A DNA stretch of 64,000 nt from Erinaceus europaeus (GCF_950295315.1 NC_080170.1:98579971-98643970), one strand, 5' to 3'; shown: positions 1 through 11,689, numbered from the stretch's first letter. Translations and numbers: made by a program. Notes: generated by a model not told the origin, from the letters alone.

Positions 1-1662
1 CCAAGGACTCCATAACACCCAACCAAAAAGAGGTGTGTACTCCTATGTTTATAGCAGCACAATTCATAATAGCTAAAACCTGGAAGCAACCCAGGTGCCC
101 AACAACAGAGAAAGCTGTGGCTGAGAAAGCTGTGGTATATATACACCATGGAATACTATGCAGCTATCAAGAACAATGAACCCACCTTCTCTGACCCATC
201 TTGCACAGAGCTAGAAGGAATTATGTTAAGTGAGCTAAGTCAGAAGATAAAGATGAGTATGGGATGATCCCACTCATCAACAGAAGTTGAGAAAGAAGAT
301 CTGAAAGGGAAACTAAAAGCAGGACCAGACCAAATTGTAAGTAGGGCACCAAAGTAAAAACCCTGTGGTGAGGGGTAGACATGCAGCTTCCTGGGCCAGT
401 AGGGGGTGGGAGTGGGTGGGAGAGATGGGTCACAGTCTTTTGGTGATGGGAATGGTGTTTATGTACACTCCTAGTAAAATGTAGTCATATAAATCACTAG
501 TTAATTAATACGAGAGGGGGGAAATTAATTGTATGTCTCGAAGTTTTTGAAAACACAAACTGAATCTTTTCAATATATAGGTTGTGTAATTGATATTCAG
601 ACTCTCTCAAAAGCCTAGACCAAGTAGATCAGAAGCAACCAATAGCACAGCTATATACAAGATACTGGGTACTCTACAGCAAACCATAACAAAAGGACTT
701 TTCAAAGTTAACCCAATTACCAAATAATGTGATGATGACATTAACTATTGATTGTCTTTTTGGACCCTAAGACAGCAGGAACCTCACATCTCCACTATAG
801 AGCCCCTACTTCCCCCAGTCCTGGAACCCTTGGATAGGGCCCACTTTCCCGTATGCCTCTCCCAATCCATATCAAATAATATTGCATCTGCCGATCACAA
901 CCTAACCAACACAACGACTGCCATCTCAACATGCTTCACTTCAGACTGTGTCCAGATTCTTCATGTGTGGAATGACAACCCTTCAGCTTCATTACTCGGG
1001 TGAGACCTTTCCTTTCATAGTATACTTTAATTCTATCTCAGGTGGTTCACTTTCTAACAAAGTCCCATAACCTAGATATAGACCAGGTTCTGTGAGAGAG
1101 AGCATATGTTCACACATATCCGTAAACTACTGCAAAAAAATACCTGAAAGCAGAAGTACACTAGAGTTTGCAGTGAGCACCCCCCTAACACTTCCTCTCC
1201 ACTATTCCAAGCTTTGGGTCCATGATTGCTCAACAATTTGTTTGGCTTCGTATGTTAACTCTCTTTTCAGTCACCAGGTTCCAGATGTCATCAGGATGCC
1301 TGCCAGGCTTCCCTAGACTGAAGACCCCACCAATGTGTCCTGGAGCTCAGCTTTCCCAGAGACCCACCCTACTAGGGAAAGAGAGAGGCAGACTGGGAGT
1401 ATGGACCGACCAGTCAATGCCCATGTTCAGCAGGGAAGCAATTACAGAAGCCAGACCTTCTACCTTCTGCAAGCCACAATGACCCTGGATCCATGCTCCC
1501 AGAGGGATACAGAATGGGAAAGCTATCAGGGGAGGGGGTGGGAAATGGAGATTGGGTGGTGAGAATTGTGTGAAATTGTACCCCTCCTACCCTATGGCTT
1601 TGTTAATTAATCCTTTCTTAAATAAAAAAATAAATAAATAAATAAATAAATAAAAATTTAGT
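1..1662 (+). mobile_element. LINE-1 3' end: ORF2 C-terminus plus long 3'UTR and A-rich tail
   Basis: The first 290 bases encode the C-terminal end of L1 ORF2p, very close to the intact frame at 31,104-31,901. The stop (TGA) is at 288-290. The frame is broken by a local duplication around 110-135 (GAAAGCTGTGG occurs twice) and by a one-base loss near 244. The 3'UTR follows. It has a G-run tract at 400-428, a first terminal block ending near AATCACTAGTTAATTAATA (about 510), and a second block of about 1.1 kb. It ends in an (AAAT)n tail at 1,621-1,662. The same second block recurs at 5,877-7,773, 9,730-10,930 (reversed) and 22,906-23,215, which shows that it belongs to this L1 lineage. The element enters from outside the window, so its full length is unknown. 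Confidence 0.88.
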
Positions 1663-2172
1663 CAGATCCTGCATTGAGTTTCCATTTCTATTATTCTTTC
1701 TCAACTTCTATTTATGACTGAGATCATCCCATACTCATTTTTATCTTTCTGACTTATCTCACTTAACATAATTTCTTCTAGATCCATCCAAGATGGGTCA
1801 GAGAAAGTGGGTTCATTGTTCTTAATAGCTGCATAGTATTCCATTGTGTATATATATCACAGTTTTTTCAGCCATTCATCTGTTGTTGGGCACCTGAGTT
1901 GCTTGCAGGTTTTAGCTATTATGAATTGTGCTTCTATGAACATAGGTGTACACATATCTTTTTGGTTGGACATTATGGAATCCTTGGGGTAAATCCCCAG
2001 GAGAGGTATTACTGGATCATATGGAAGATCCATGCCTAGCCTTGTGATAGTTCTCCAGACTGCTCTCCAGAAAGACTGGACCAATTTACATTCCCCCAGC
2101 AGTGCAGAAGGTTCCTCTGTCCCCACAGCTTCTCCAGCATTTGTTGTTGCTGTCCTTTTTGATGTGTATACA
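1663..2172 (-). mobile_element. LINE-1 ORF2 C-terminal fragment, reversed
   Basis: Read on the minus strand this gives the ORF2p C-terminal region (frame at 1,857-2,273, with the recognisable stretch LGMDLPYDPVIPLLGIYPKD). It abuts the A-rich tail of the preceding L1 head-on, so two L1 3' ends meet near 1,662. The frame is decayed: the cysteine-rich part is interrupted by ATTTTTTTAAAA near 2,172 and the end joins the next L1. It is an old, inactive fragment. Confidence 0.82.
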
Positions 2173-2817
2173 TATTTTTTTAAAAGAAGCCTATCTTGTC
2201 CATAGGTGGGGCTATGGATCAGCAGCAGCTGTGTTTCTCTCCTCTCCTTTTTTGGGTCAACTAAAAATACCAAAGGAGACCACCTGGGACTACAAAAAGA
2301 CAGGACTAGAATGACTTCAGGAACCCACTAAATCAACAGTGAGTGCAAATATGTGTGGCTAGTGGACAGAGAGAAGCCTAGGGAGAGATTAAGTGGCTGG
2401 TAACAGTTTGGCAGTTTAACAGTTGAGATACCACCTCCAGTCTGTTTCACCAAGGAAGAAGAGGATTTCCCAGAGACTAATCAAATTCAGCTATGAGTCT
2501 CCATTGCTACTGCCCTTAGAATCTGGAGCAGCAGCAGGGAGGCCCTGTGCTGACACCAGGGACAGAGAACTAAGGAGGAAACTCAGAAGAAAATGTATAC
2601 CTCAGTGGCCTAGTGGCCTGTGAGAGTCTCTTTGCATAACCACTGACTTATCTCTGCCCCACCTTGCTTTATCTCTTTGTCTGGAGTCAGTGATTAAGCT
2701 AAGAAGCCTACTTATATTTTAAAAGCCCTCAGGCTCCCATAGCCTACAGGGAAGAAAGAGAACAAAAGAGGCTTTTAAGCCACTGAACTCCAAATCAGGG
2801 ATTAAAATACTATAGAA

Positions 2818-3106
2818 GGAGTTGGGCTTAGTGCAGCAGGTTAAGCACACATGGCGCAAAGCCCAAGGACCAGAGTAAGAACCCCATTTGAGCCTCCAGC
2901 TCCCTACCTGCAGGGGAGTCACTTCACAGGTGGTGAAGCAGGTCTGCAGGTGTCTTTCTTCCTCTCCCCCTCTCTGTCTTCCCCTCCTCTCTCCATTTCT
3001 TTCTGTCCTATCTAACAACAATGACATCAACAACAACAAAAATAATAACTACAACAACAATAAAAAAGGGAACCAAAAAGGGAAAATAAATATAAAAAAA
3101 CAAAAC
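2818..3106 (+). repeat. SINE-A inside L1 5'UTR
   Basis: It has a tRNA-like head (GTGCAGCAGGTTAAGCACA), the conserved body (CTTCACAGGTGGTGAAGC, GGTCTGCAGGTGTC), a pyrimidine-rich stretch and an AAC/AAT tail. The probable target-site duplication is ACTATAGAA (2,809-2,817) against ACTATTGAA (3,107-3,115). Open frames in it on both strands are fortuitous. Confidence 0.88.
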
Positions 3107-3289
3107 ACTATTGAAACAACTGTCAATTTCCACAACTATGTACCTTTTAAGTACCTTACTTAGACACACGTCAATCTAGGCAAGACTGATCAGTAATTTG
3201 AAAAGTACTGAGAGAGGGACCTCATAATATACTATATAGAATGATTAAGCCAACAAGAAGAAATACTGGAGAAATGAACCAAAACATGA

Positions 3290-4545
3290 GTCCAGCTAAA
3301 AACCCCCAAAGGCTGAAGCACAAAATAATGAGATCAACACCCAAGCACTATTTAAGGAAATAATCACAGGCATGAGTAAAGAGTTTGAAAGAATAGTCAT
3401 CAGAAATGCAGAAACAACAAATGAGTCTATGGAATAAAACACTAATTATCTCAAGGTTATTAGAGAGCTGGAAGCTGAAATAGCTGAGATAAGAACACAA
3501 CTAACTGAACAAGCTAAATCAATATCAGAACAAGGTAACAAAATAGATGAACTCCAGAAAACAGTAGAAGGGAGAGATAATAGAACAAATGAGGCTGAAG
3601 ACAGAATTAGCAAGATCAAGGATGAATTAGAGACAACTAAAAAAGAAGTAAAAGATCTCTCAAAATAATATTAAGAAATATTGAAAACAAGAACAGAGAC
3701 CTATGGGATGACTTCAAAAGAAATACTATACTGGGGAGTTGGGCGGTAGCGCAGTGGGTTGAGTGCATGTAGTGTGAAGCACAAGGACCCGTGTAAGAAT
3801 CCTGGTTCAAGCCCCCAGCTTCCCACCTGCAGGGGAGTAGCTTCACAAGCAGTAAAGCAGGTCTGCAGGTGTCTATCTTTCTATTGCCCTCTCTGTCTTC
3901 GCCTCCTCTTTCCATTTCTCTCTGTTTTATCCAACAACAATGACATCAGTAACAACAACAATAATAACTACAACAACAAAAACAAAAAAAGGGCACCAAA
4001 AGGGAAAATAAATAATTAAATATTTTTTAAAAGTTAAAAAAATAAATATTATACGCATTATTGGCTTACCAGAGGAAGAATGAGAGGGAGGAGGGAAAAG
4101 CATTCTTCAGGGCATAATAGGTGAGAACTTCTCTAGTCTAGACAACATCAAAGACACAAAGGTTCAAGAAGCCCAGAGGGTACTAAACAGAATTAATCCA
4201 TACTTAAAGACAATAAGAAACATCATATTTATAATGGAAAGGAATAAGGATAAAGAAAGGATCCTGAAGGCTGCAAGAGAAAAACAAACAGTCACCTACA
4301 GAGGAAATCCCATAAGATTAGTAGCAGATTTCTCCACACAAACACTACAGGCAAGAAGAGAATGGCAAGATATCTATTGAGTGAGTGCTCAGTGAGAAAG
4401 GCTTTCAACCAAGAATACTGTATCCTGCTAGACTGCCATTCAGACTAGACGGAGGCACCAAAACCTTCTCAGACAAGCAACAGTTGAAAGAATCGACCAT
4501 CACTAAGCCTGCCATGAAAAAAGTTCTGAAAGTCCATCTATAAAC
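3290..4545 (+). pseudogene. LINE-1 ORF1 pseudogene, split by a SINE
   Basis: ORF1p is the RNA-binding chaperone of the L1 ribonucleoprotein: coiled coil, RRM, C-terminal domain. The region 3,440-3,660 encodes a Glu/Lys-rich heptad-like stretch typical of the coiled coil. After the inserted SINE-A (3,732-4,043), the C-terminal domain is clear at about 4,200-4,380 (AAREKQTVTYRGNPIRLVAD, then TLQARREW). The usual tail rich in FQPRI-, YPA- and FTDKQ-like motifs can be followed to about 4,545 with frameshifts. TAA and TGA codons break every frame, so this is a pseudogene. The family assignment is secure; the start is approximate. Confidence 0.8.
3732..4043 (+). repeat. SINE-A inside L1 ORF1
   Basis: The head reads GGTAGCGCAGTGGGTTGAG, followed by the conserved body and an AAC-rich tail. 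Target-site duplications AAATACTATAC (3,721-3,731) and AAATATTATAC (4,044-4,054) bracket it, showing insertion into an already present L1. Confidence 0.92.
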
Positions 4546-4639
4546 ATTTAGACCACCATAAACATGCTACATATCAGAACACTCTAAAAATCAACAAGAA
4601 TGGTGTTAAAATATCTTTAATCATTGATATAAATAAATG

Positions 4640-5660
4640 TTAATGGTCTGAATTTACCTATTAAGAGGCACAGAGTAGGAAGATGGATCAGAAGACACAA
4701 CCTAGCAATATGCTGACTACAGGAAATGCACCTAAATCAACAAGACAAACACAGACTCAAAATGAAAGGATGGAAAACTATCATACAAGCCAATGGCCCA
4801 CAAAAAGGGCAGGTACAGCTATTCTCATATGTGACATGATAGATTTTAAAATAAATAAAATTAAACAAAGATAGGGACTGACATTACTTAATGCTCAGAG
4901 GATCGGTCAACCAAGAGGACTTAAAAATTATTAACACTTATGCACCCAATGAGAAGCCATCTAAATATATCAAACATTTCCTGAAAGAACTATAGCAATA
5001 TATCAACAGCAACACAGTCATAGTAGGGGACTTCAGCACACCACTCTCTCAACTTGACAGATAATCCAGGCAGAAAATCAATAAAGAAATGATGGAGCTA
5101 AATGAAGAGATAGATAAACTAGAACTATTGGATATTTTCATAATCATTCACCCCAAGAAACTGTAATGCACATTCTACTCAAGTCCACATGGGTCCTTCT
5201 CAAGGATAGACCATATGTTAGGCCACAAAGACAGCATCAGCAAATTCAAGAGCATTGAAATCATCCCAAGCATCTTCTCAGACAACAGTGGAATTAAACT
5301 AATACTTAACAATCAACAAAAGATTAGTAATAGTTCCAAAATGTGGAAGCTCAACAGTACATTACTTAACAACTACTGGGTCACAGAGTAAATAAAGGAA
5401 GAAATCAAAATGCTTTGAGAGTGCAATGAAAATGAAGACACAAGCTATCAAAATATATGGGACACAGCTAAGGTTGTACTGAGAAAGAAATTCAGAGCCA
5501 TACAAGCACACATTATGCCACCAAGCTAGAGAACCTGAAAGAAATAGATAATTTCCTAGATACCTGCAAACTTCCAAAATTAAGTAAAAAGGAGCTAGAT
5601 AACATGAACAGGCCCATCACAGCTAATGAAATTCAAACAGTTATCAAAAACACATCCACC
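4640..5660 (+). pseudogene. LINE-1 ORF2 endonuclease pseudogene, internally deleted
   Basis: The apurinic/apyrimidinic-type endonuclease domain of ORF2p nicks target DNA for target-primed reverse transcription. Visible landmarks are the GVAIL-like strand (AGTAILICDMIDFKINKIKQ) near 4,812, VGDFSTPLS near 5,020-5,050, RIDHMLG near 5,205 and SDNSGIKL near 5,278. Two catalytic positions are altered compared with the family: the Asn of GDFNT is Ser, and the His of SDH is Asn. After about 5,530 the sequence skips to LDTCKLPKLSK and NRPITANEIQ, the start of the reverse transcriptase domain, so several hundred codons are deleted. Confidence 0.78.
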
Positions 5661-5861
5661 ACTTTGAGGGATGGCAATGGTGTACACAGTTAGGGCACAT
5701 AGTCAAAGCCCAAAGATCTACCCAAGGATCCTGGACCAAAATTCCACAACTCACCTGTAGGGGAGTAAGCTTCAGAAGTGGTGAAGCAGGTCTGCAGACC
5801 TCGCTCTCTCTCTATCTTCTTTCCCCTTTCATTTTCTCTCTGTCCCATATAAAATAGAAAA
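5661..5861 (+). repeat. SINE-B, degenerate, with tail module continued at 7,789-7,860
   Basis: It has a weak tRNA-like head, then ACCTGTAGGGGAGTAAGCTT, GGTGAAGCAGGTCTGCAG and a pyrimidine tract. Its poly-A and 3' module (ATGGCTTCC...) are split by a later L1 insertion. The second half of the module, GAGCAGTG..TTCATGGTG..ATCCCCAGAGATA, resumes at 7,789. Confidence 0.75.
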
Positions 5862-5876
5862 AAAAAAATGGCTTCC

Positions 5877-7773
5877 CAACCAGTGGTGTTACTCTATAAG
5901 ATGCAGCTATAATCAAATAATGTCAAAATGTTGTGTGATGTTCTGTGTAATACAGCAAATCCTAACAAAGGGATTTTCAAAGTTAACCCAATTGCCAAAT
6001 AATTTGATTACAGCAATAACTATCTTTTTAAACTTCATTCTTTAACCCTAAGACAGCAGGAATTTCCCAATTCCTCAATAAAGACAGTTTTTCCCCTAGT
6101 GGTAGAATGTCTAAGATGGGGCTATCTTTCCTGTATACTTCTCTCAGTTCATACCAAGTGACACTGCATCTGCTGATCCCAACCTAATCAATGCAAGGAG
6201 TACCACCTCAGCATGCTTCACTTCAGACTGTGTCCAGAGACTTCAGACTTGGAATGTCAAACTTTCAGCCTCATTACTCAGGTGAGACTTTTCCTTTCTC
6301 ATAGAATTCTCCAATTCCATTTCAGGTGGTTCACTTCCTAACAAAGTTTTAAAACATAGATATAGACCAGGTCCTATGAGATAGGGCATGCACACATGTG
6401 TCCATAAATTAGGAAAAAATATATACCTGAAAGCAAAAGTGCACAATAGTCTGCAGTGAGTCAGTATATGCAACAAGCAAATAGAAAGACCTAAAAAGAC
6501 ACCTTAAAGTTCCTAATGAAATAGTTTCTACTTAGACTTAGATAACTTCCTCACCTACTTCCTATTACACTTCTCTCAGTCACTCCAAAGCTAACCTTAT
6601 CCAAGTAAGGACTGCAAAAGCTGAATAAAGGCAAGAGACTGGCATACTTTAATGATGACTCTTTAGTCACAATCAGGCCACCCCGTCAGCTGGGGTCTTA
6701 TTTGGGGAGTCTTGAGATTCCCAAACAGACTTGACAGACATATACTTCAGATAGCTTCCTCTCTCCATTGTTACCAGTCATCTTTATCAGGAACAACACA
6801 ATAGACCCCTTTGTGGGACCCCCAGAGGACCTTGCTCTCAACTTGGATCAACAACTATAGAGAATGTTCCATCCTCCGAAGGGAGGTTGGAAAACTTACT
6901 CTATCTTCCACCTGAGGAAGATGGGTCCTGATACTGGGGCAGCTTGGAACGTTCCTACTCTTGACTACAGAATGTGAGCTCAGATCTATAGAGATGCAGA
7001 GATCACATAGGCTCCTAAGCTGAATATGGGCCCCGGATCAGATAAATTCTTTGGAGTTTATAGTTAACAATATTTATAAAGTTTTCCCATATTTGGGAGC
7101 TACTCTCTTCCCTGATCCAGCTTTCTGGTTCTTTGTCCAGCCATGACATCATCTCCCCAGAGGATAACTTGGATCCACCTGCATATCAGATGTCAGGCTC
7201 AGAAAAAAAAAAAAGAAAGAAAAAGAAAAGAAAGTATAGATATAGGCCTCATGGAATATAACTAAATAGGCCTACTATCTACAAAATGGAGACCCCCAAA
7301 TTTTCATCTGCGCTATTCCAGCCTTTAGGTTCATAATTAATCAAGAACTTGTTTGGCTTTATATGTTAACTCTTCTTTCAATCAGGTTCCAGAGACTACC
7401 ATGATGCCAACCAGATTTCCCTCTGCAGATGACCCCATCAATGTGTCCTGGAGCCCTGCTTCTCCAGAACTCACCCCCCCCCCCCAGAGCCCGGCCCCAC
7501 TAGAAAAGAGAGAGACATGCTGGGAATATGAATTGACATGTCAATGCCCATGTTCAGCGAAGAAGCAACTACAGAAGCCAGACCTTCTACCTTCTGCACC
7601 TCATAATGTCCATGGGTTCATACTCCCAGAGGGATAAAGAGTAGGAAAGCTATCAGAGTTGGGGATGAGATATGGATTTCTGGTGGTGGAAATTGTGTAG
7701 AGTTATACTCCTCTTATTCTATGGGTTTTGTCAGTGTTTCATTTTCATAAATAAGAATTAAAAAAAAAAAAAG
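5877..7773 (+). mobile_element. LINE-1 3'UTR fragment, 1.9 kb, nested in a SINE tail
   Basis: This is only L1 3'UTR, collinear with 541-1,662 but carrying an extra segment of about 0.8 kb (about 6,470-7,290) that the young copy lacks. Part of that extra segment recurs at 40,840-41,200. A 13-C run is at 7,473-7,485, and the end is AATAAG then poly-A. The flanks show AAAAAAATGGCTTCC at 5,862-5,876 and again at 7,774-7,788, a convincing 15-bp target-site duplication inside the SINE-B tail. The insertion is therefore younger than that SINE. Confidence 0.85.
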
Positions 7774-7788
7774 AAAAAAATGGCTTCC

Positions 7789-7860
7789 ATGAGCAGTGCA
7801 TTCATGGTGTTATCCCCAGAGATACCCCCGGAAGCAAGCAAACAAACAAAAAACAAAACC
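7789..7860 (+). repeat. SINE 3' module, detached second half
   Basis: It continues the SINE begun at 5,661 after the L1 insertion: GAGCAGTGCATTCATGGTG followed by a decayed CCCCAG.GATA..CC motif. The same module closes the long SINE forms at 49,143-49,203 and 50,613-50,680. Confidence 0.7.
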
Positions 7861-7869
7861 ACCTCTTTC

Positions 7870-8080
7870 AGCAGCCATTTGTTTCTTTTTCTCTTTCTTT
7901 TTTATGATGATTAAAATAGAGAGAAGTAGGTTAATAGTAAGGGAGAAAGAGGTGTAGACCTGTTGTCTGTTTGTAGATGGTAACTTGTGTGCTTAGATAG
8001 CACCACAGCCTGGCTCCATTCTCTATCTTGTCTAATGCCCACTTACTGAAACAGCTCCACAATTCTCTAGGTTATTTATT
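7870..8080 (-). repeat. Old SINE-B-like fragment, reversed
   Basis: The minus-strand order of a degenerate pyrimidine tract, GGTCTACACC and a head remnant near GGAGCCAGGCTGTGGTGCTA suggests an old SINE-B. Divergence is high and the boundaries are uncertain. Confidence 0.45.
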
Positions 8081-9729
8081 TTCTTTTCTTGCAATGAGAA
8101 ATGTACCCAAAGTATGCAAATTTACATTATGCTTCTGATTTTCTTTGGTTAAGGGATAGTGAAAAGAGAGAAAGGATACACATAACAACTTAGAGGAATC
8201 ACACACAAAGATTCACAAGGCATAATAAGTACATTTTAAATTTTTACAATTCTATTGATATCTCTGAGTCCAGGTTCATCTTCTAAGTAAGTTTCTGATA
8301 ATCAATCCTATCATATTTTTTCTCGATAGAGGATATAGGAAATGATAAAAGCAGCCTTGATAGGAGAGAATGATTTTTATTAAACACAACACAGTTCTAT
8401 ATCCCACTGAAAGGAAAGAGAATTAAAGTAATTCAGAGAAAGCGACCTATACGATAATACTTGAACTTCTTTACAGATACTTATGTCACAGAAAAATAAT
8501 GAATATTATATGTCTATCCTGAATTTTTTGTTTTTTTTGTTGTTTTCCAAGCATATATCTATTAATAAGCAGGTTGTCTGCTTAGTCATAATAGTCTACA
8601 AAAATCAAGCAGGCAAATGACAATATAAAACTGTGGCTGATTATGGACAGACTTCAGGATATGTTTTCATTTTGATTCTTAATAAATTTGACAGTTCTTG
8701 GCATATTATTTTGTCTATTTGTCAAGTTTTCCTACTGTGGCACAAGGTGAGTTAATCTGCCTGATGGGAGAAGTATGAAGATTAATGTCCAAGAAAGCTT
8801 GTAAAGAACAATGCCACCCAAGTTCAATGTATTATTACTCCACTAAATAGCAATCTTTTTGATGTTCATATCATTGGCCATCTCTTTATGCAGCAATAAC
8901 TGATTCATAATTCATTTCAGAAAAAAGGAAAAAGTGAGAACAAAAGGAAGAGAATTCTTAACGCAAAGCAAAGAGAAATTGCAGCAATATGAACTCTAAC
9001 ACTAGCATTCTTTCACGGTCTGGTACTTTTTAATCTTCAGTCATAGATGAAAAAAAAAAAGGCACAGCCATTGTACAGTAGGCAAGTGAGATTGCTTAAA
9101 TTGATTACTCTGAACTCCTAAAAGCAGCTGCAGAATGTCTAGAATTCCCCAGACATGACTATTATGGTTGTGAGTGGTGGATTAACAACCTTCATTTTGA
9201 GATAGGTTAGTCAGGAGTGCCAATTTTCAGTCTGAAACCCTTTATTTTAGTGTTGATTGGATATAATCCACTACTACAGTATTTCTTTTGCTGTCTCAGA
9301 CACCTTAGGTCATTTTGTTTCTGATAGCATAACAACTCTTATTCTAAAAATAAGCATATGTGACAAACATGAAGTGATATTAACTATTTTATTTCACAAT
9401 AATCTTATGCTTACTAAAATTAATATATTTAAATATCCCTGATTTGGAATCAAGCAGACACAGTTTTTAAAAACAGTTGAACAATAATGAAATTAGGTAA
9501 AAGTTATACTGCTTTTCATAATTTCTCAAAAGTAAAATCAGTTTTTTGACCTTTCCATAATAAATATCTGAAATTTTTAGTTGCACTAGCATACAGACAC
9601 AAAGAAACTAAAAACTATATTTCAGTTCTAAGATCTAGGACTAATGTTTATTATACATCTAATAAATCAATTAATAGGTCACTATGGGATGCCATAAAAC
9701 TTTTAGTTTTTTTGTTTTTACTTATTTAC
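8081..9729. other. AT-rich stretch, nothing recognised
   Basis: I see no long open frame, RNA gene or repeat that I can name here. A CACAAG followed by GTGAGT near 8,742-8,753 looks like a splice donor, but nothing supports an exon. Confidence 0.5.
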
Positions 9730-9950
9730 TCTTATTTTTTCAGTGATTTAATGGTGGTTTGCAAAATTATAAATTATATAGGTATATTTCCACTGAGGTA
9801 TGATAATACCCATCTCCACAGTTATATGCTTTCTTCCCCAACCCTTATCCCCGCCACCCACCCCCTGGTTAATAACCATACTTCTCACAAAGTCTTAAGA
9901 TGCAGGTTGGGATCAGCAGATGTAGTATTATTTGGTATGAATTGGGAGAA

Positions 9951-10449
9951 TGTTGGGAAATTGTGCAGATGTGGTCACATCCACCATGTTGTCCCCTCAG
10001 GGTATTGTCAGTTCCCGCAAGAGTTGAAATTCTGTTCCTGGAGTGCCTTGTTTCACCATGTTGTCCCCTCAGGGCATCACCAATTCCCATGAGAGCTGAT
10101 ACCCAAGCTTCCCAGAGTGCCTTGTTTACTCCTCCCCCTTCCCATTCCCATGAGAGCTGTAACCCTATCCCCGAGTGCCTTGTTTCCTATCACATCCCAA
10201 CTTGCCACTTCCGTAATTTCTCCAATAAAAGCCCTTCTACTTCTGCCCCTCTCTCTCTTTACCTCTTTTCACGTCAGTGACCAGACGCAGAGAAGGATTG
10301 CTGCATGTAGCGGGAGGCAGCCAATTTGCTAGCTCCACGTTGCCCAAACCACTGTGTTCTCACCCAACTCTGAGGTGTCCACATGAATAAAGATTTGTGT
10401 TCCCTCTCCGCTCCAATCTCTTCTCTCTCCTCCACAGTGCAGCCCGACA
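9951..10449 (+). mobile_element. Solo LTR of a class II endogenous retrovirus
   Basis: The LTR is 499 bp, beginning TGTTGGGAAATTG and ending AGCCCGACA. A perfect 6-bp target-site duplication, GGAGAA, lies at 9,945-9,950 and 10,450-10,455; 6 bp is the length typical of betaretrovirus-like (class II) integrases. AATAAAAGCCC (about 10,225) may serve as a TATA-like element and GAATAAAGATT (about 10,385) fits a polyadenylation signal. The U3 part holds a tandem array of roughly 72-bp units (9,983-10,186). It sits inside the 3'UTR of a reversed L1. Internal retroviral genes are absent, as expected after LTR-LTR recombination. Confidence 0.85.
9983..10186 (+). repeat. Tandem repeat in LTR U3, about 72 bp x 2.8
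   Basis: Units start at 9,983, 10,055 and 10,128. The first two open with ACCATGTTGTCCCCTCAGGG and all three close with GAGTGCCTTGTTT; the third lacks part of its start. Repeated U3 blocks in LTRs often carry enhancer sites, but no specific factor site is claimed. Confidence 0.75.
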
Positions 10450-11689
10450 GGAGAAGCATGCAGGAAAGTGAGCTCTACCCCAGAGGTTCCAGGACTGGAA
10501 GAAAAATGGGTTTTATGGAGAATGGGGAAGATTTCTGCTGTCTAAGGGTTTAAGAAGACAATAAATAGTTATTGCTATAACCAAATTATTTGGCAATTGG
10601 GTTAACTTTGAAAATCCCATTGTTAGCATTTGCTGTATCATACAAGACCTCACTATAATTTATGCTCTTTAATGTTATTTGCATATAGCTGTATCTTATA
10701 AAATGATGCCAACAGTTGCTTCTGTTCTCCCTGGTTTAAGCTTATAGAAGATATAATATTTCAAAGAACAAGTCATTATTAGAAATATATTAACAATTTG
10801 AGCCCACTGTTAAAATTCAATCTGATTACCCATTTGAAGTCTTACATGCCTAGATTGAAGGCACATATACTCAGAGCTATAGTCTATGCATCAAAATTTT
10901 AGAGACATTCAATCCATTTTCCTTCTTGTATTAATTAGTGATTTGTAAGACTATGAATTAATAGGAGTGCATATTAACACTATTCCCACCACCAAAGGTC
11001 TGTGTCCCTCTTTCCTCCCCTCCTCCCCCCAGTGAAGCTGAAAATTTACCCTAACCTCCCTACCCCCTGAGATTTTTACTTTGGAGCCATACTCCAAACT
11101 CTGTCAGATTTTGCTTTGAGTTTCCATTTCTGTTCTTTTTCAATTTCTGTTATGAATGGGACCATCCCATACTTTGTCTTTCTACCTTATCTCTACTTAA
11201 CATAATACCTTCTAGCTCCATCTAAGATGGGTTAGAGAAAGTGGGTTCATTATTCTTAAGAGCTGTGTAGTATTTGGTTGTGTATATATATCACAGCTTT
11301 CTCAGCCATTCATTTGTTGTTATGAATTGTTACCTATTATGAAGTGTGCTGCTATGAACATAGGTGTACACATATATTTTTTGTTGGTTGTATGGAGTCC
11401 TTGGGGTATATTCCTAGGAGAGGAATTACTGCCTCATATGGAATGTCCATATTTAGCCTAGTGAGAGTTCTCCAGACTGCTCTCCACAGAGGCTGGACCA
11501 ATTAACATTTCCAACAGCAGTACAGGAAGTTTCCTTTGTCCCCACAACCTCTCCAGCATTTGTTAGTGCTGTCATTTTTGATGTATAAAACTCTCACAGG
11601 GGTGAGGTGGTATTTCATTGTTTTTTCTATTTGCATTTCTCTGACAATCAGTGATCTGGAGCAATTTTTCATATGTTTGTTGCCCTTAA

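Larger units (their letters stand above)
2205..5660 (+). mobile_element. LINE-1, 5'UTR to start of reverse transcriptase, decayed
   Basis: This L1 starts with a 5'UTR at about 2,205 that matches the L1 5' end at 63,668 (shared CAGCTGTGTTTCTC, then AGGAGACCA.CTGGGACTACAA). The 5'UTR runs to about 3,280 and is interrupted by a SINE-A. ORF1 relics span about 3,290-4,545 and ORF2 endonuclease relics about 4,640-5,530. The sequence then jumps to the beginning of the reverse transcriptase region (ITANEIQTVIKN) before a SINE at 5,661. Most of the reverse transcriptase and the 3' end are missing. Stop codons and frameshifts are frequent, so it cannot act autonomously. Confidence 0.85.
9730..11680 (-). 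mobile_element. LINE-1 3' half (ORF2 end and 3'UTR), reversed, carrying a solo LTR
   Basis: On the minus strand the order is ORF2p C-terminal relic (11,680 to about 11,110), first 3'UTR block (11,100-10,930, ending AATCACTAATTAATAC), then the second 3'UTR block (10,930-10,450). The last is matched base by base by 560-900 and 5,900-6,190. The second block resumes at 9,944 after the LTR and ends near 9,730 with a different terminal piece (TTTTGCAAACCACCATTAAA on the minus strand). It is strongly diverged and lacks an intact frame. It confirms that block 1 plus block 2 is the ancestral 3'UTR order in this lineage. Confidence 0.78.

Noticed and set aside
8690..8755. Plus-strand exon ending CACAAG|GTGAGT
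   Set aside because: Open for only 17 codons and with a weak acceptor tract.
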